DNA of 64,000 nt from Calditrichota bacterium (GTDB lineage Bacteria > Electryoneota > RPQS01), in the NCBI GenBank assembly GCA_020637445.1, contig JACJVZ010000001.1, forward strand, positions 744,001 through 808,000. The letters are read 5' to 3'. Positions within the stretch are counted from its first letter, which is position 1, and each line of letters opens with the position of its first letter. A program made the position numbers and the translations under genes. Shown piece by piece: positions 32,022-40,112 of the stretch. The notes beneath the pieces were generated by a model. It was not told the DNA's origin and searched no databases. It saw only the letters and a list, made by a program, of their open reading frames with translations.

Positions 32022-33148
32022 GTAAGAGGATCTTGTTTGTCTTTGCCGGCCCAAACTTCAAAGTGCAGGCCATAAGAGTTTTTCTCGGCGTCAAATCCGG
32101 TATAACCTACAATCGTCTGAGGATCGATCGAGTCGCCTTGTTGGACAAGGATTTCGGAAAGTCGGGCATACACGGTGTGGTGATCACCTTCATGCTGCAC
32201 AATACATACGTTTCCAAATCCGCGCAGCCACGTTACGGTAGCTACCTTGCCCGCAGCAACGGCCCTCACGGGCACGCCTGAAGCGCTTTCGAGATCGATA
32301 CCCGGGTTCTCAGTCACGGTTTCGAGTTTTCTGTGGCGTTTCTTTCCAAAGCGTGACGTGACGTTTCCGCTTATTGGCCACGGAAGCAAACCCTTCTGAG
32401 ATGCGAAGGTAGTCGTTCCGGCAAGTTGATTAATATTCGTTTCGACTATAGACTCGACCTTGCGAATGGATGCTTCCTTCTGGCGCAGCTGTTCCTTGAC
32501 ATATTTGGAGGATGCGTCAATGGCACGCTGTTCCCGCAAAAGGGCGTCTCGTTCCACGTTGGCCAATTCGCGCTTGGTCTCGAGTTCGGCTTTCCGAACG
32601 GCCAACTCCGCCAGAATGGTCTCGACCTGACTATGGCGATCATTTAGGGCGCCGGTTTCATCGATGCTCCGGTCTTCGAGGTCTTGAATATCCCGCAGAC
32701 CGCGCGCCGTCTCAATGGCCCTGCGTTTGGCCGAATCCCGCAGACGGTTTATTGCGGAACGCCTTTCCATAAAATCCGCGAGACTTGCGCTCCCCAACAG
32801 AATTTCCAACATTGCCCAGCGGTTTAACCGCAAATCCGACATGACAGATCTTGCCAGCACATGCAGAAGGGGTTGCCGTTCTGCTTCAAGAATCCGATAT
32901 TGACTATCGAGTCTCGCTGCCACTTCAGTTTGACGGATTAAGGCTATTTCAAGGCCCCTGAGGCTGTCATTCAGCGTCTTTTGTTGGCTGGTTAGCTCAC
33001 GTGTGTCGCGGTCCAAAGCCGACAGAACACGCGCAATGCTGTCCATTTTCGCCAAGATACTGCCTGCCGAGTCAAGGTTAGCTGCACGTGCAACACCTGA
33101 CAAACCCATTGAAAAAGCGAAAGATATTATAAAACAGTATCTTAGCAA
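31997..33148 (-). CDS. EnvC-like murein hydrolase activator (degenerate M23/LytM domain)
   Basis: 383 residues from TTG 33148, chosen because the frame upstream (to 33211) runs through the promoter. The TTG gives a signal peptide ('LLRYCFIISFAFS...GVARA'). Residues ~40-230 are a long coiled coil rich in Arg, Glu and Leu. The C-terminal ~130 residues are a LytM/M23 domain ('GIDLESASGVPVRAVAAGKV', 'YARLS', 'GYTG', 'GLHFEVW'). The first zinc His is Asn ('NPGIDL') and the HxH motif reads GLH, so two active-site residues are missing. EnvC shows the same kind of loss and activates cell-division amidases rather than cutting peptidoglycan itself. That role is inferred here. Confidence 0.85.
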   Translation of the reverse strand: MLRYCFIISFAFSMGLSGVARAANLDSAGSILAKMDSIARVLSALDRDTRELTSQQKTLNDSLRGLEIALIRQTEVAARLDSQYRILEAERQPLLHVLARSVMSDLRLNRWAMLEILLGSASLADFMERRSAINRLRDSAKRRAIETARGLRDIQDLEDRSIDETGALNDRHSQVETILAELAVRKAELETKRELANVERDALLREQRAIDASSKYVKEQLRQKEASIRKVESIVETNINQLAGTTTFASQKGLLPWPISGNVTSRFGKKRHRKLETVTENPGIDLESASGVPVRAVAAGKVATVTWLRGFGNVCIVQHEGDHHTVYARLSEILVQQGDSIDPQTIVGYTGFDAEKNSYGLHFEVWAGKDKQDPLTWLGPAKK

Positions 33149-33155
33149 TGACTTA

Positions 33156-33183
33156 TTGACAGAATTTACGCAAACTGTATGAT
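33156..33183 (+). promoter_or_regulatory. Promoter of the M1 peptidase gene
   Basis: TTGACA (33156-33161) and TATGAT (33178-33183), 16 bp apart. The start of transcription should lie near 33190, giving a leader of about 60 bases with a strong SD (AAGGAGG, 33238-33244). Confidence 0.75.
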
Positions 33184-33207
33184 AACAGTAAATTCGCGAA
33201 CTCGCAA
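33179..33207 (-). promoter_or_regulatory. Divergent promoter of the EnvC-like/holB/ricT/metG operon
   Basis: On the minus strand, TTGCGA (33207-33202) and TATCAT (33184-33179) are 17 bp apart. Its -10 occupies almost the same bases as the -10 of the rightward promoter, so the two cannot be occupied together. Confidence 0.6.
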
Positions 33208-33250
33208 CCAACCTAACCTACAAACCTCACTCTTTCCAAGGAGGCAGTCC

Positions 33251-35194
33251 ATGCGTGCTCTTTTGATTCTCCTTCTGCCCGCATTGGTCCACGCGCAGTT
33301 TCTGTCGAGGATAGAGAAACCCGACTATTTGGTCTGCCCGCATGCCCAATCCCAAGAGCGTTGGTTGAACACCTCTTTGGATGCGGAGAGCTTGCATACC
33401 TATGACCAACTCGAACTGATTCTAAACGTCAGCGTTCAAGACGGTGACTCGCCAATGGTGGCGACGGCGACTATCAAACTTGTAGCGCGAGACGATCTGG
33501 CTGAGATTCCCTTCAATGCAGAAGGATTGGAAATTTCGGACGTCAGAGTGAATACGTTGAGCGTCGGTTATTCCCACGCTGCGGACACGCTGCGCGTCTT
33601 GCGGGCAGTAGCTCAATCGGAAACGGTTGACGTCGCAGTGGACTATTCTGTTCAGCCAAAACTCGACTGGAACGATACGGGATTTCAAACAGGATGGCAG
33701 CATTGCTATACGTTTAGCGAACCCTTCGGAGCGCGACAGTGGTATCCTTGTTGGGACCAGCCCTCGGACAAATTCAGTCGGATCGAGACATTTGTTCATA
33801 TGCCTGAAGGCTGGTCCGCCGCAGCAAACGGAACTCGCTTCCTGCAGAGCACTGACGGTCCGGGCCGGGTCTATGAAGGGTACATAACTGACGCGCCAAC
33901 TTCAACCTATTTGGTCATGTTTGCGGCAGGAAATTTCTCCACACATATTTTCGACGATGGGCCGGTCCAGTACCGCTACTATGCGTGGCCTCGATCAGAC
34001 TCGGCACAAGCTGAATACGACTGGGAACGGACACCGCAAATGGTTGAGCTCTATTCCGGACTGTTCGGCGACTATCCGTTCTGGGACTATGGAATGGTGA
34101 TGACAGACATATTTGGCGGGTGGGGTGCGATGGAGCATCAAACCTTTACCACCTACGGATTTCACTTAGTTGATAGCACGCGAAATTTTGAACCCATAGT
34201 GGCGCATGAGCTTGGCCATCAGTGGTTCGGTGATCACTTGAGCCCAGTCGATTTTCGGAACATGTGGCTCAATGAGGGATTTGCGACCTATTGCGGCGTA
34301 CTCTGGTTAGAACATCTGGGCGGAGACTCTGCGCTGAATTCTGAAATGCACGGACAAGCCGAACTCTGTATCTCCGAAGAGCTCGACAATCCTCCGAGTT
34401 ACTCCGTATATGATCCGCCAATGGAACGGATTTTCGGTGTGAACGTATACTTCAAGGGGGCGTGGGTTCTGCACATGTTGCGCGAGCAGTTGCTGGGGGA
34501 CTCGCTCTTTTTCGAAGTCCTCCGCGACTATGTTGCGACATTTGGCGGCGGCAATGTGGATACCGAAGACTTAATCAACGTCATTAATGACCACTACTCC
34601 GGGCCAAATGTTCATTGGTTCTTCGACCAATGGGTCTATGGTATGGGACTGCCAGTCATAATGGTGGACCTTCAACCTGATCCCGGTGAAGCAGTTCTGA
34701 GAGTTTCGGTCAGCCAACTCCAGACGACGTCGGGATACTTCAGTTTTCCGTTGGTTGTCGAGCAGGGAGCCGGACAAGACATGACAACTGATACGGTTTG
34801 GGTGGAAGCAGAACCGAGTTCAGAGCGTTTGTTGGCATTACATTCTCTGCAGGCAAGACTTGCAGAAAATCAAATTGCGTTGTTCGAAGAAATACCCAAT
34901 GCAATTGAATCCCCGGGTGAACTTCCCACTGTTTTCACGCTTGGAAACGCCTATCCAAACCCCTTTAATCCAAGCGTCACGATACCCTTTACGCTGGGCA
35001 AAACTGCGCAAGTCACGGTTGATCTTTTTGACATTACCGGCCGTCGAGTCGCGACTATTCTGGATCGAAAGATGGTCGCAGGCAATCACTCGATAAACTA
35101 CCAAGCTCCGAGCACGCTTGCAGCGGGAGTCTATCTTTTGCGCGCGGAGAGTAGCGGCCATTTTCAAACTCAGAAACTCCTGCTCTTGAAATAG
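33251..35194 (+). CDS. Secreted M1-family metallopeptidase with T9SS sorting domain
   Basis: 647 residues from ATG 33251, six bases after AAGGAGG. The frame is open back to 33179 but that part is promoter. Signal peptide: MRALLILLLPALVHAQ. The gluzincin zinc site is 'HELGHQWFGDH' (His319, Glu320, His323) with the third ligand Glu342 in 'NEGFATY'. The exopeptidase motif reads GAMEH (292-296) rather than GAMEN. The last ~80 residues are a type IX secretion sorting domain: 'NAYPNPFNPSVTIPF', 'DLFDITGRRVATI', 'AAGVYLLRAES', ending in Lys. The enzyme should therefore be exported through the outer membrane by T9SS and act outside the cell. Its stop overlaps rlmH by one base. Confidence 0.94.
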   Translation: MRALLILLLPALVHAQFLSRIEKPDYLVCPHAQSQERWLNTSLDAESLHTYDQLELILNVSVQDGDSPMVATATIKLVARDDLAEIPFNAEGLEISDVRVNTLSVGYSHAADTLRVLRAVAQSETVDVAVDYSVQPKLDWNDTGFQTGWQHCYTFSEPFGARQWYPCWDQPSDKFSRIETFVHMPEGWSAAANGTRFLQSTDGPGRVYEGYITDAPTSTYLVMFAAGNFSTHIFDDGPVQYRYYAWPRSDSAQAEYDWERTPQMVELYSGLFGDYPFWDYGMVMTDIFGGWGAMEHQTFTTYGFHLVDSTRNFEPIVAHELGHQWFGDHLSPVDFRNMWLNEGFATYCGVLWLEHLGGDSALNSEMHGQAELCISEELDNPPSYSVYDPPMERIFGVNVYFKGAWVLHMLREQLLGDSLFFEVLRDYVATFGGGNVDTEDLINVINDHYSGPNVHWFFDQWVYGMGLPVIMVDLQPDPGEAVLRVSVSQLQTTSGYFSFPLVVEQGAGQDMTTDTVWVEAEPSSERLLALHSLQARLAENQIALFEEIPNAIESPGELPTVFTLGNAYPNPFNPSVTIPFTLGKTAQVTVDLFDITGRRVATILDRKMVAGNHSINYQAPSTLAAGVYLLRAESSGHFQTQKLLLLK

Positions 35195-35667
35195 TGAAAC
35201 TCCAAGTTGTAACCGTCGGAAAACTGAGGGAAGCATACTTTAAGGCCGCATGCGATGAGTATGCCGGCCGAATTCGCCACTTCCTGTCCTTTGACGAATG
35301 TGAAGTTCCTTCCGCAACGAGTGACAGCGGCAATGGCACAGGCAAAGGCGCGCTGCAGACAGAAGCCGACTCCATTCTGAAACAGGTTCAGCAAGGATCA
35401 AAACTCGTCGCGCTCGACATCAAAGGCAAGCAAATGTCGTCGGAACAACTCTCGCAGTTTCTGCAAGACGAAATGCTGGCCAGCACGAATCGTTTGTCAT
35501 TTGTCATCGGCGGCGCGTGGGGTTTGTCGCCGACGTTGCTTGAATCCGCAGCCTTACGGCTGAGTTTCTCGCCGATGACCTTTCCGCATGAACTTGCGCG
35601 GGTGATGCTTTACGAACAACTGTATCGCGCCTTGAGCCTCTGGAAAGGGCTTCCTTATCACAAATAA
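35194..35667 (+). CDS. rlmH: 23S rRNA (pseudouridine-1915-N3) methyltransferase RlmH
   Basis: 157 residues, GTG start overlapping the M1 peptidase stop (TAGTG). SPOUT-class enzyme that methylates pseudouridine 1915 in helix 69 of 23S rRNA. Signatures: 'KLQVVTVGKLREAYFKAAC' at the N-terminus, 'FVIGGAWGLSP' for the SAM-binding knot, and the diagnostic C-terminus 'MTFPHELARVMLYEQLYRA' then 'GLPYHK'. Length is as expected. Confidence 0.96.
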   Translation: MKLQVVTVGKLREAYFKAACDEYAGRIRHFLSFDECEVPSATSDSGNGTGKGALQTEADSILKQVQQGSKLVALDIKGKQMSSEQLSQFLQDEMLASTNRLSFVIGGAWGLSPTLLESAALRLSFSPMTFPHELARVMLYEQLYRALSLWKGLPYHK

Positions 35668-35689
35668 AACAACAATTTGTGAATTTCTC

Positions 35690-35718
35690 TTGCTTCATGC
35701 GCCGGGAATTTGTAGCTT
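35690..35718 (+). promoter_or_regulatory. Possible promoter of the mrp-MIP18 unit
   Basis: TTGCTT (35690-35695) and TAGCTT (35713-35718), 17 bp apart, 28 bases before the GTG. Just upstream is an AT-rich inverted repeat, TCACAAAT (35658-35665) / ATTTGTGA (35675-35682), which could be an operator or a weak terminator of rlmH. Confidence 0.45.
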
Positions 35719-35745
35719 ATTGAATCCAGAAGAATTAGAACCATC

Positions 35746-36816
35746 GTGCCTACACAAGAACAAGTATTAGAGACCCTCAAAAAGGTCAAATTTCCGGGGC
35801 TAACTCGAGACATCGTCTCATTCGGACTGATTAAGGAAGTAAAGGTCGACGGCAACGTCGTGCAGGTACATGTGACCGTTGCTGCCCGCGATCCGGAGAC
35901 CCCAGGGAAGATCGAAGAAGACGTTGCGACAGCAGTCCGCTCTATGCCCGGCGTCAAAGAGGCACAAGTCCACATGAAATGGACCCAGCCTGCGTCAGCT
36001 CCGCAGCAACCACATTCTCGCCCAGCTCCTGACGGCCCTGTGCTTGAACAGGTAAAAGTGAAGATTGCGGTCGCCTCGGGCAAAGGTGGAGTGGGGAAGA
36101 GCACGGTTGCCGCCGGTATTGCCCTAATGCTAAGAGAAATGGGGCTTACGGTCGGATTAGCGGATTTTGACATCTACGGTCCGTCCGTCCCGACTTTGTT
36201 TGGGATAAATGAAAAGCCGCGTGTCATGGACAACATGATTCTTCCGTTGGAAAGTCATGGAATCAAGCTGATGTCGATGGGATTTCTGGTCGAGCCCGAG
36301 ACTCCGATGATATGGCGGGGTCCGATGGTACATCAGGCCGCGGATCAGTTCCTGCGCGACGTTGCTTGGGGCGAACTGGACATACTGGTTGTTGACCTGC
36401 CGCCCGGAACAGGTGACGCACAAATGACGCTTAGCCAGCGCATTCAGCTTGATGGCGCGGTGATAGTCTCTACGCCCCAAGACCTTGCGTTAATAGACGC
36501 TCGCAAAGGTGTCGCGATGTTTCAGAAGTTGAATGTTCCCATCCTCGGTATCGTTGAAAACATGGCGTCCTTTAAATGCCCCCATTGCGGCGGAGAATCG
36601 CACATCTTCGGACACGGCGGGGCAGCGGAAGAGGCGCAGAAGCTCGATTGTCCGCTGCTTGGCGAATTGCCGCTTGTCCCACAACTTGTTGCCGCTGCGG
36701 ATGCCGGAGTACCGATGATGGCAATTGAGACAACCCCAGAATTGAACAAAGCCTTTAGGAACATGGCAGAGTCAGTGGCCGTCCAAGTAGGTTTGTTCGA
36801 GTCCACGAGGAGATAG
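35746..36816 (+). CDS. apbC: Mrp/ApbC-family Fe-S cluster carrier ATPase
   Basis: 356 residues, GTG start without SD. Residues 1-80 form a MIP18/DUF59 domain, followed by a short Pro-rich linker (82-98) and a P-loop NTPase. It has a deviant Walker A 'SGKGGVGKST' (111-120), 'DFDIYGPSVPTLFG', 'VDLPPGTGDAQMT' and 'PQDLALIDARKG'. The cluster-binding CPHC (Cys278, Cys281) is intact. Mrp/ApbC proteins carry and transfer [4Fe-4S] clusters to apo-enzymes. The next gene is a free-standing MIP18-domain protein starting one base after its stop, so the pair likely works together. Confidence 0.94.
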   Translation: MPTQEQVLETLKKVKFPGLTRDIVSFGLIKEVKVDGNVVQVHVTVAARDPETPGKIEEDVATAVRSMPGVKEAQVHMKWTQPASAPQQPHSRPAPDGPVLEQVKVKIAVASGKGGVGKSTVAAGIALMLREMGLTVGLADFDIYGPSVPTLFGINEKPRVMDNMILPLESHGIKLMSMGFLVEPETPMIWRGPMVHQAADQFLRDVAWGELDILVVDLPPGTGDAQMTLSQRIQLDGAVIVSTPQDLALIDARKGVAMFQKLNVPILGIVENMASFKCPHCGGESHIFGHGGAAEEAQKLDCPLLGELPLVPQLVAAADAGVPMMAIETTPELNKAFRNMAESVAVQVGLFESTRR

Positions 36817-36817
36817 G

Positions 36818-37117
36818 ATGATTACGGAAGAACAAGTATTCGATTCACTCGCAACTGTCTACGATCCTGAACTCCACATGCCGATCACGGACTTGGGCTT
36901 GGTTTATTCCGTCCAGATTGACGGTCAGAAAGTTTCCACCAAGATCACGTTGACGTCGATGGGCTGTCCCTTAGCTGGGACGATTGTCGAACTCGCTCGC
37001 GACGCAATATTTCGCGTGGACGGCGTAGAAGAAGCCGACGTCGAGATTGTCTGGGATCCGCCGTGGACAGTGGACATGATGAGCGACGAAGCTCGTATGC
37101 GCTTGGGCATGTTCTGA
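36818..37117 (+). CDS. MIP18/DUF59 family Fe-S assembly protein (SufT/PaaD-like)
   Basis: 99 residues. It is a single MIP18 domain with 'YDPELHMPITDLGLVY' (15-30), the conserved Cys in 'TLTSMGCPLAG' and the C-terminal 'VWDPPWTVDMMSDEAR' phrase typical of SufT/PaaD-type proteins. These assist maturation of Fe-S enzymes. It starts right after apbC with a weak GGAG site overlapping the apbC end, so it is co-translated. The following pyr operon is separated by a terminator-like hairpin. Confidence 0.9.
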   Translation: MITEEQVFDSLATVYDPELHMPITDLGLVYSVQIDGQKVSTKITLTSMGCPLAGTIVELARDAIFRVDGVEEADVEIVWDPPWTVDMMSDEARMRLGMF

Positions 37118-37171
37118 TTTCTACTTCACAGCCATATTTATTCCTTTAATTCGGCACCGCGAGGCCATGAA

Positions 37172-37212
37172 GGATTCTGCCCTCGGAATCCATCGACTCG
37201 CGATGGATTTTT
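37172..37212 (+). promoter_or_regulatory. Probable transcription attenuator ahead of pyrR
   Basis: Two mutually exclusive hairpins lie 20 bases before pyrR. Upstream stem: GGATTC (37172-37177)/GAATCC (37186-37191). Downstream stem: AATCCATCG (37187-37195)/CGATGGATT (37201-37209), followed by TTTT, which looks like an intrinsic terminator. They share bases 37187-37191. PyrR-type regulators act by shifting such antiterminator/terminator balances in response to UMP. I do not see the classical PyrR binding loop, so the hairpin may instead be only the terminator of the apbC unit. Confidence 0.5.
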
Positions 37213-37231
37213 CCTTCCCAACAAAGACTCC

Positions 37232-37780
37232 ATGAATACCAAGATCAAAGCAAAACTCGTCGACGCGGCGGGTTTTTCGCGCACGATTACGCGAATTGCG
37301 CACGAGATAATCGAGCGCAATCGAGGGACAGAGCATCTCGGGATAGTCGGCATGCAAACTCGCGGCGTGTATATCGCCAAGCGGGTCGCCGCCAAGATCC
37401 AGGAGATTGAAAACATCGACGTACCGGTCGGTGTGCTGGACGCAACCCTTTACCGCGACGACTACCGGACGTCACTGCGTCAACCGTCCGTGCAGCAAAC
37501 GGAGATTCCATTCGATCTTTATGACATTAATGTGGTGTTGGTCGACGACGTTCTCTATACTGGCCGCACTGTCCGGGCTGCACTCGAAGCCATTATGGAT
37601 CAAGGGAGGCCGAAGCGCGTGCAGCTCGCCGTAATGGTGGACCGCGGGCATCGCGAACTTCCCATTAAGCCGGATTTCATTGGCAAGAATGTGCCGACCA
37701 GCATGAACGAGGAAGTACAGGTTCACATGGCTGAGGTGGACGATGAGGATGCAATCTATCTCGTGGAGGTGGAGAAGTGA
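37232..37780 (+). CDS. pyrR: PyrR: pyr operon regulator / uracil phosphoribosyltransferase
   Basis: 182 residues, type I phosphoribosyltransferase fold. The PRPP loop is 'VVLVDDVLYTGRTVRAAL' (101-118). 'GIVGMQTRGVYIAKR' (38-51) and 'DATLYRDDYRT' (70-80) are PyrR signatures. In Gram-positives PyrR binds UMP and pyr mRNA to cause attenuation; outside them it may act mainly as an enzyme. A leader hairpin pair just upstream supports the regulatory role here. Its stop overlaps the pyrB start (GTGA). Confidence 0.95.
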   Translation: MNTKIKAKLVDAAGFSRTITRIAHEIIERNRGTEHLGIVGMQTRGVYIAKRVAAKIQEIENIDVPVGVLDATLYRDDYRTSLRQPSVQQTEIPFDLYDINVVLVDDVLYTGRTVRAALEAIMDQGRPKRVQLAVMVDRGHRELPIKPDFIGKNVPTSMNEEVQVHMAEVDDEDAIYLVEVEK

Positions 37781-38715
37781 GTCTGTTGTCACAAAAGCAT
37801 ATGCTGGGACTTGCGGACTATAGCGCAGAAGAAATCCAGACAATTCTCGACACGTCATTACAAATGCGGGATATTCTGAACCGTCCCGTGAAGAAAGTCC
37901 CGACTCTGCGCGGCGTAACGGTGGTGAACTTGTTTCTCGAGAATTCGACCAGGACGCGAACCAGCTTTGAGTTGGCGGAGAAGCGGCTTTCTGCCGATAC
38001 GCTGAATTTCTCTGCTTCCGGAAGCGCGCTTTCCAAAGGCGAAACCATATTGGATACTGCGCTGAATATTGAAGCGATGAAAGTTGATGTCGTGGTCATG
38101 CGCCACAAGTCGCCGGGCAGCCCGCACTTTCTTGCGCGGCACTTGGAATCGATTATCATTAACGCGGGGGACGGCCGTCACGAACATCCGACTCAGGCCC
38201 TGTTGGACATGCTGACGCTGCGGGATAAATACGGCTCGCTGCAAGGGCTGCGTGTGGCTCTCGTGGGAGATATTCTGCATTCGAGAGTCGCGATGTCCAA
38301 TATTATTGGTTTGAAGAAAATGGGAGCGCAAGTCATTATCTGCGGTCCGGCTACCCTGATTCCACGGGGCATTGAAAGGATGGGGCTGGAGATTACGAAT
38401 TCGCTGGATGAGGCGATTCAAAGCGCCGATGCTCTGAATATTCTCCGCATACAATTGGAGCGGCAAGCTGCGGGACTTTTCCCGTCACTCCGCGAGTATC
38501 ACAAATACTTCGGCGTTACGCGCGCCCGGCTGGACAAGGCAAAGGCGCCGTTGACAATCTTGCATCCCGGGCCGATGAATCGCGGCGTGGAAATTACGTC
38601 GGACGTCGCGGACAGCGAGCATTCAGTTATTTTGCAGCAAGTAACAAACGGCGTTGCCGTGCGTATGGCTGTCCTTTATTTGCTCGCCGGCGGTCGTGCC
38701 GAACCTCAATCTTAA
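37777..38715 (+). CDS. pyrB: Aspartate carbamoyltransferase, catalytic subunit
   Basis: 312 residues, GTG start overlapping pyrR. It joins carbamoyl phosphate and aspartate in pyrimidine synthesis. The carbamoyl-phosphate loop is 'ENSTRTRTSFE' (55-65). 'DGRHEHPTQALLDMLTL' holds the His-Pro-x-Gln motif, and 'HPGPMNRGVEI' is the aspartate loop. No regulatory pyrI is present, so it is the short, unregulated type usual in operons headed by pyrR. Confidence 0.97.
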   Translation: MSLLSQKHMLGLADYSAEEIQTILDTSLQMRDILNRPVKKVPTLRGVTVVNLFLENSTRTRTSFELAEKRLSADTLNFSASGSALSKGETILDTALNIEAMKVDVVVMRHKSPGSPHFLARHLESIIINAGDGRHEHPTQALLDMLTLRDKYGSLQGLRVALVGDILHSRVAMSNIIGLKKMGAQVIICGPATLIPRGIERMGLEITNSLDEAIQSADALNILRIQLERQAAGLFPSLREYHKYFGVTRARLDKAKAPLTILHPGPMNRGVEITSDVADSEHSVILQQVTNGVAVRMAVLYLLAGGRAEPQS

Positions 38716-38732
38716 TCTCCATTCAGCCTAAC

Positions 38733-40043
38733 ATGACAAGTAAATATTCAAGATTTGACAAACCCGCAAGAGCTGAAAATCTCTATTTGCAGGGTGCGCG
38801 CGTAGTTGATCCGCGCAACGGTCTCGACAAGACTATGAACCTGCATATCAAGGACGGAGTGCTCCAAGCGGAAAGTGCGACTGCTCCGGACGGTGCGGAC
38901 GTCGTCGATTTGCGCGGCCACTGGATAACGCCGGGTTGGTTCGACTTGCACGTGCATCTCCGCGAACCGGGAAAAGAAGTTGCCGAAACGATTGCAACAG
39001 GCTGCATGGCCGCCATGAACGGTGGATTTACCGGCATTGCCTGTATGCCGAACACGAACCCCGCTCTGGACGATGCGGCGATTGTGAGCTGGGTGTGTGC
39101 ACAAGCTAAACCGTTCCCGGTGGACGTCCACGTGATTGCCGCAGTGACGCGCGGTCGTGAAGGCAAAGAACTGGTCGAGATGAGTGAAATCGTCGAAGCA
39201 GGTGTGCGCGCCTTTAGTGACGACGGTGGCCCGGTCAAGAGCACCGCGGTTCTCATGAACGCGGTGCAGTATGCGAATATGCTTGGTGCAAAGGTCTTCG
39301 AGCACGCTGAGGATATCTATCTTGCCCAAGGTGGATCGATGAACGACGGCGAATGGTCAACACGGCTGGGAATCAGCGGCATTCCTACTATTGCCGAAGC
39401 CATCGACATTGCGCGCTGCATACTCGTAGCCGAGTATACGGGCGGAGCTATTCATATTTGCCACGTTTCGGCAAAGGAATCGGTAGAGTTGATCCGCGAG
39501 GCCAAGCGCAAAGGACTTCGCGTCACCGGCGAAGTGTGTCCTCACCATCTGCTGCTCACGGACGAACTTTGCCGGACCTTTGACACAAATTTCAAGATGA
39601 ATCCTCCTCTTCGAAGTGAAGCGGACAGAAGAGCTTGCTGGGAGGCTTTCCTTGACGGCACTTTGGAAGTCTACTGCACAGACCATGCGCCGCACTCGTG
39701 GGAAGACAAGACTCAGGAATTCGACGTTGCGCCGTTCGGAATCGTCGGACTCGAGACCGCGCTGCCGCTCGCGCTTACGCATTTCTTAAGGCAAGGGATG
39801 ACACTTGAGACTCTGCTTGAGCGATCTGTTTATGCGCCGCGCGAGATTCTTTCACAGCCGATTCCTCGTATTGCCGCTGGTGAAGCTGCCAATTTAACTA
39901 TCATTGACCCCTCACACACTTGGAAGGTCGATTCCGAGCAGTTTAAGTCGCTCTCGAGGAATACGCCATTTGGCGGTTGGGAAATGACCGGACGAGCGAG
40001 AGGAACCGTACATCGCGGCATGGCGCTAATTCAAACATTTTAG
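38733..40043 (+). CDS. pyrC: Dihydroorotase (class I)
   Basis: 436 residues, amidohydrolase superfamily. It interconverts carbamoyl-aspartate and dihydroorotate. Metal ligands: His73 and His75 in 'DLHVHLREPG', the acidic loop 'FSDDGGPV' (161-168) where class I enzymes carry the bridging Asp, His191 in 'FEHAED', 'IHICHVS', and 'CTDHAPHS' with the catalytic Asp. 'CMPNTNP' (104-110) binds substrate. It lies 17 bp after pyrB and completes the pyrR-pyrB-pyrC unit. Confidence 0.96.
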   Translation: MTSKYSRFDKPARAENLYLQGARVVDPRNGLDKTMNLHIKDGVLQAESATAPDGADVVDLRGHWITPGWFDLHVHLREPGKEVAETIATGCMAAMNGGFTGIACMPNTNPALDDAAIVSWVCAQAKPFPVDVHVIAAVTRGREGKELVEMSEIVEAGVRAFSDDGGPVKSTAVLMNAVQYANMLGAKVFEHAEDIYLAQGGSMNDGEWSTRLGISGIPTIAEAIDIARCILVAEYTGGAIHICHVSAKESVELIREAKRKGLRVTGEVCPHHLLLTDELCRTFDTNFKMNPPLRSEADRRACWEAFLDGTLEVYCTDHAPHSWEDKTQEFDVAPFGIVGLETALPLALTHFLRQGMTLETLLERSVYAPREILSQPIPRIAAGEAANLTIIDPSHTWKVDSEQFKSLSRNTPFGGWEMTGRARGTVHRGMALIQTF

Positions 40044-40112
40044 CGGCAGGCGTTCAGCGAATGCGGGTATTAGACTAAGTAAAGCGGACTACTTCAATTC
40101 ACAGGAGTATAA

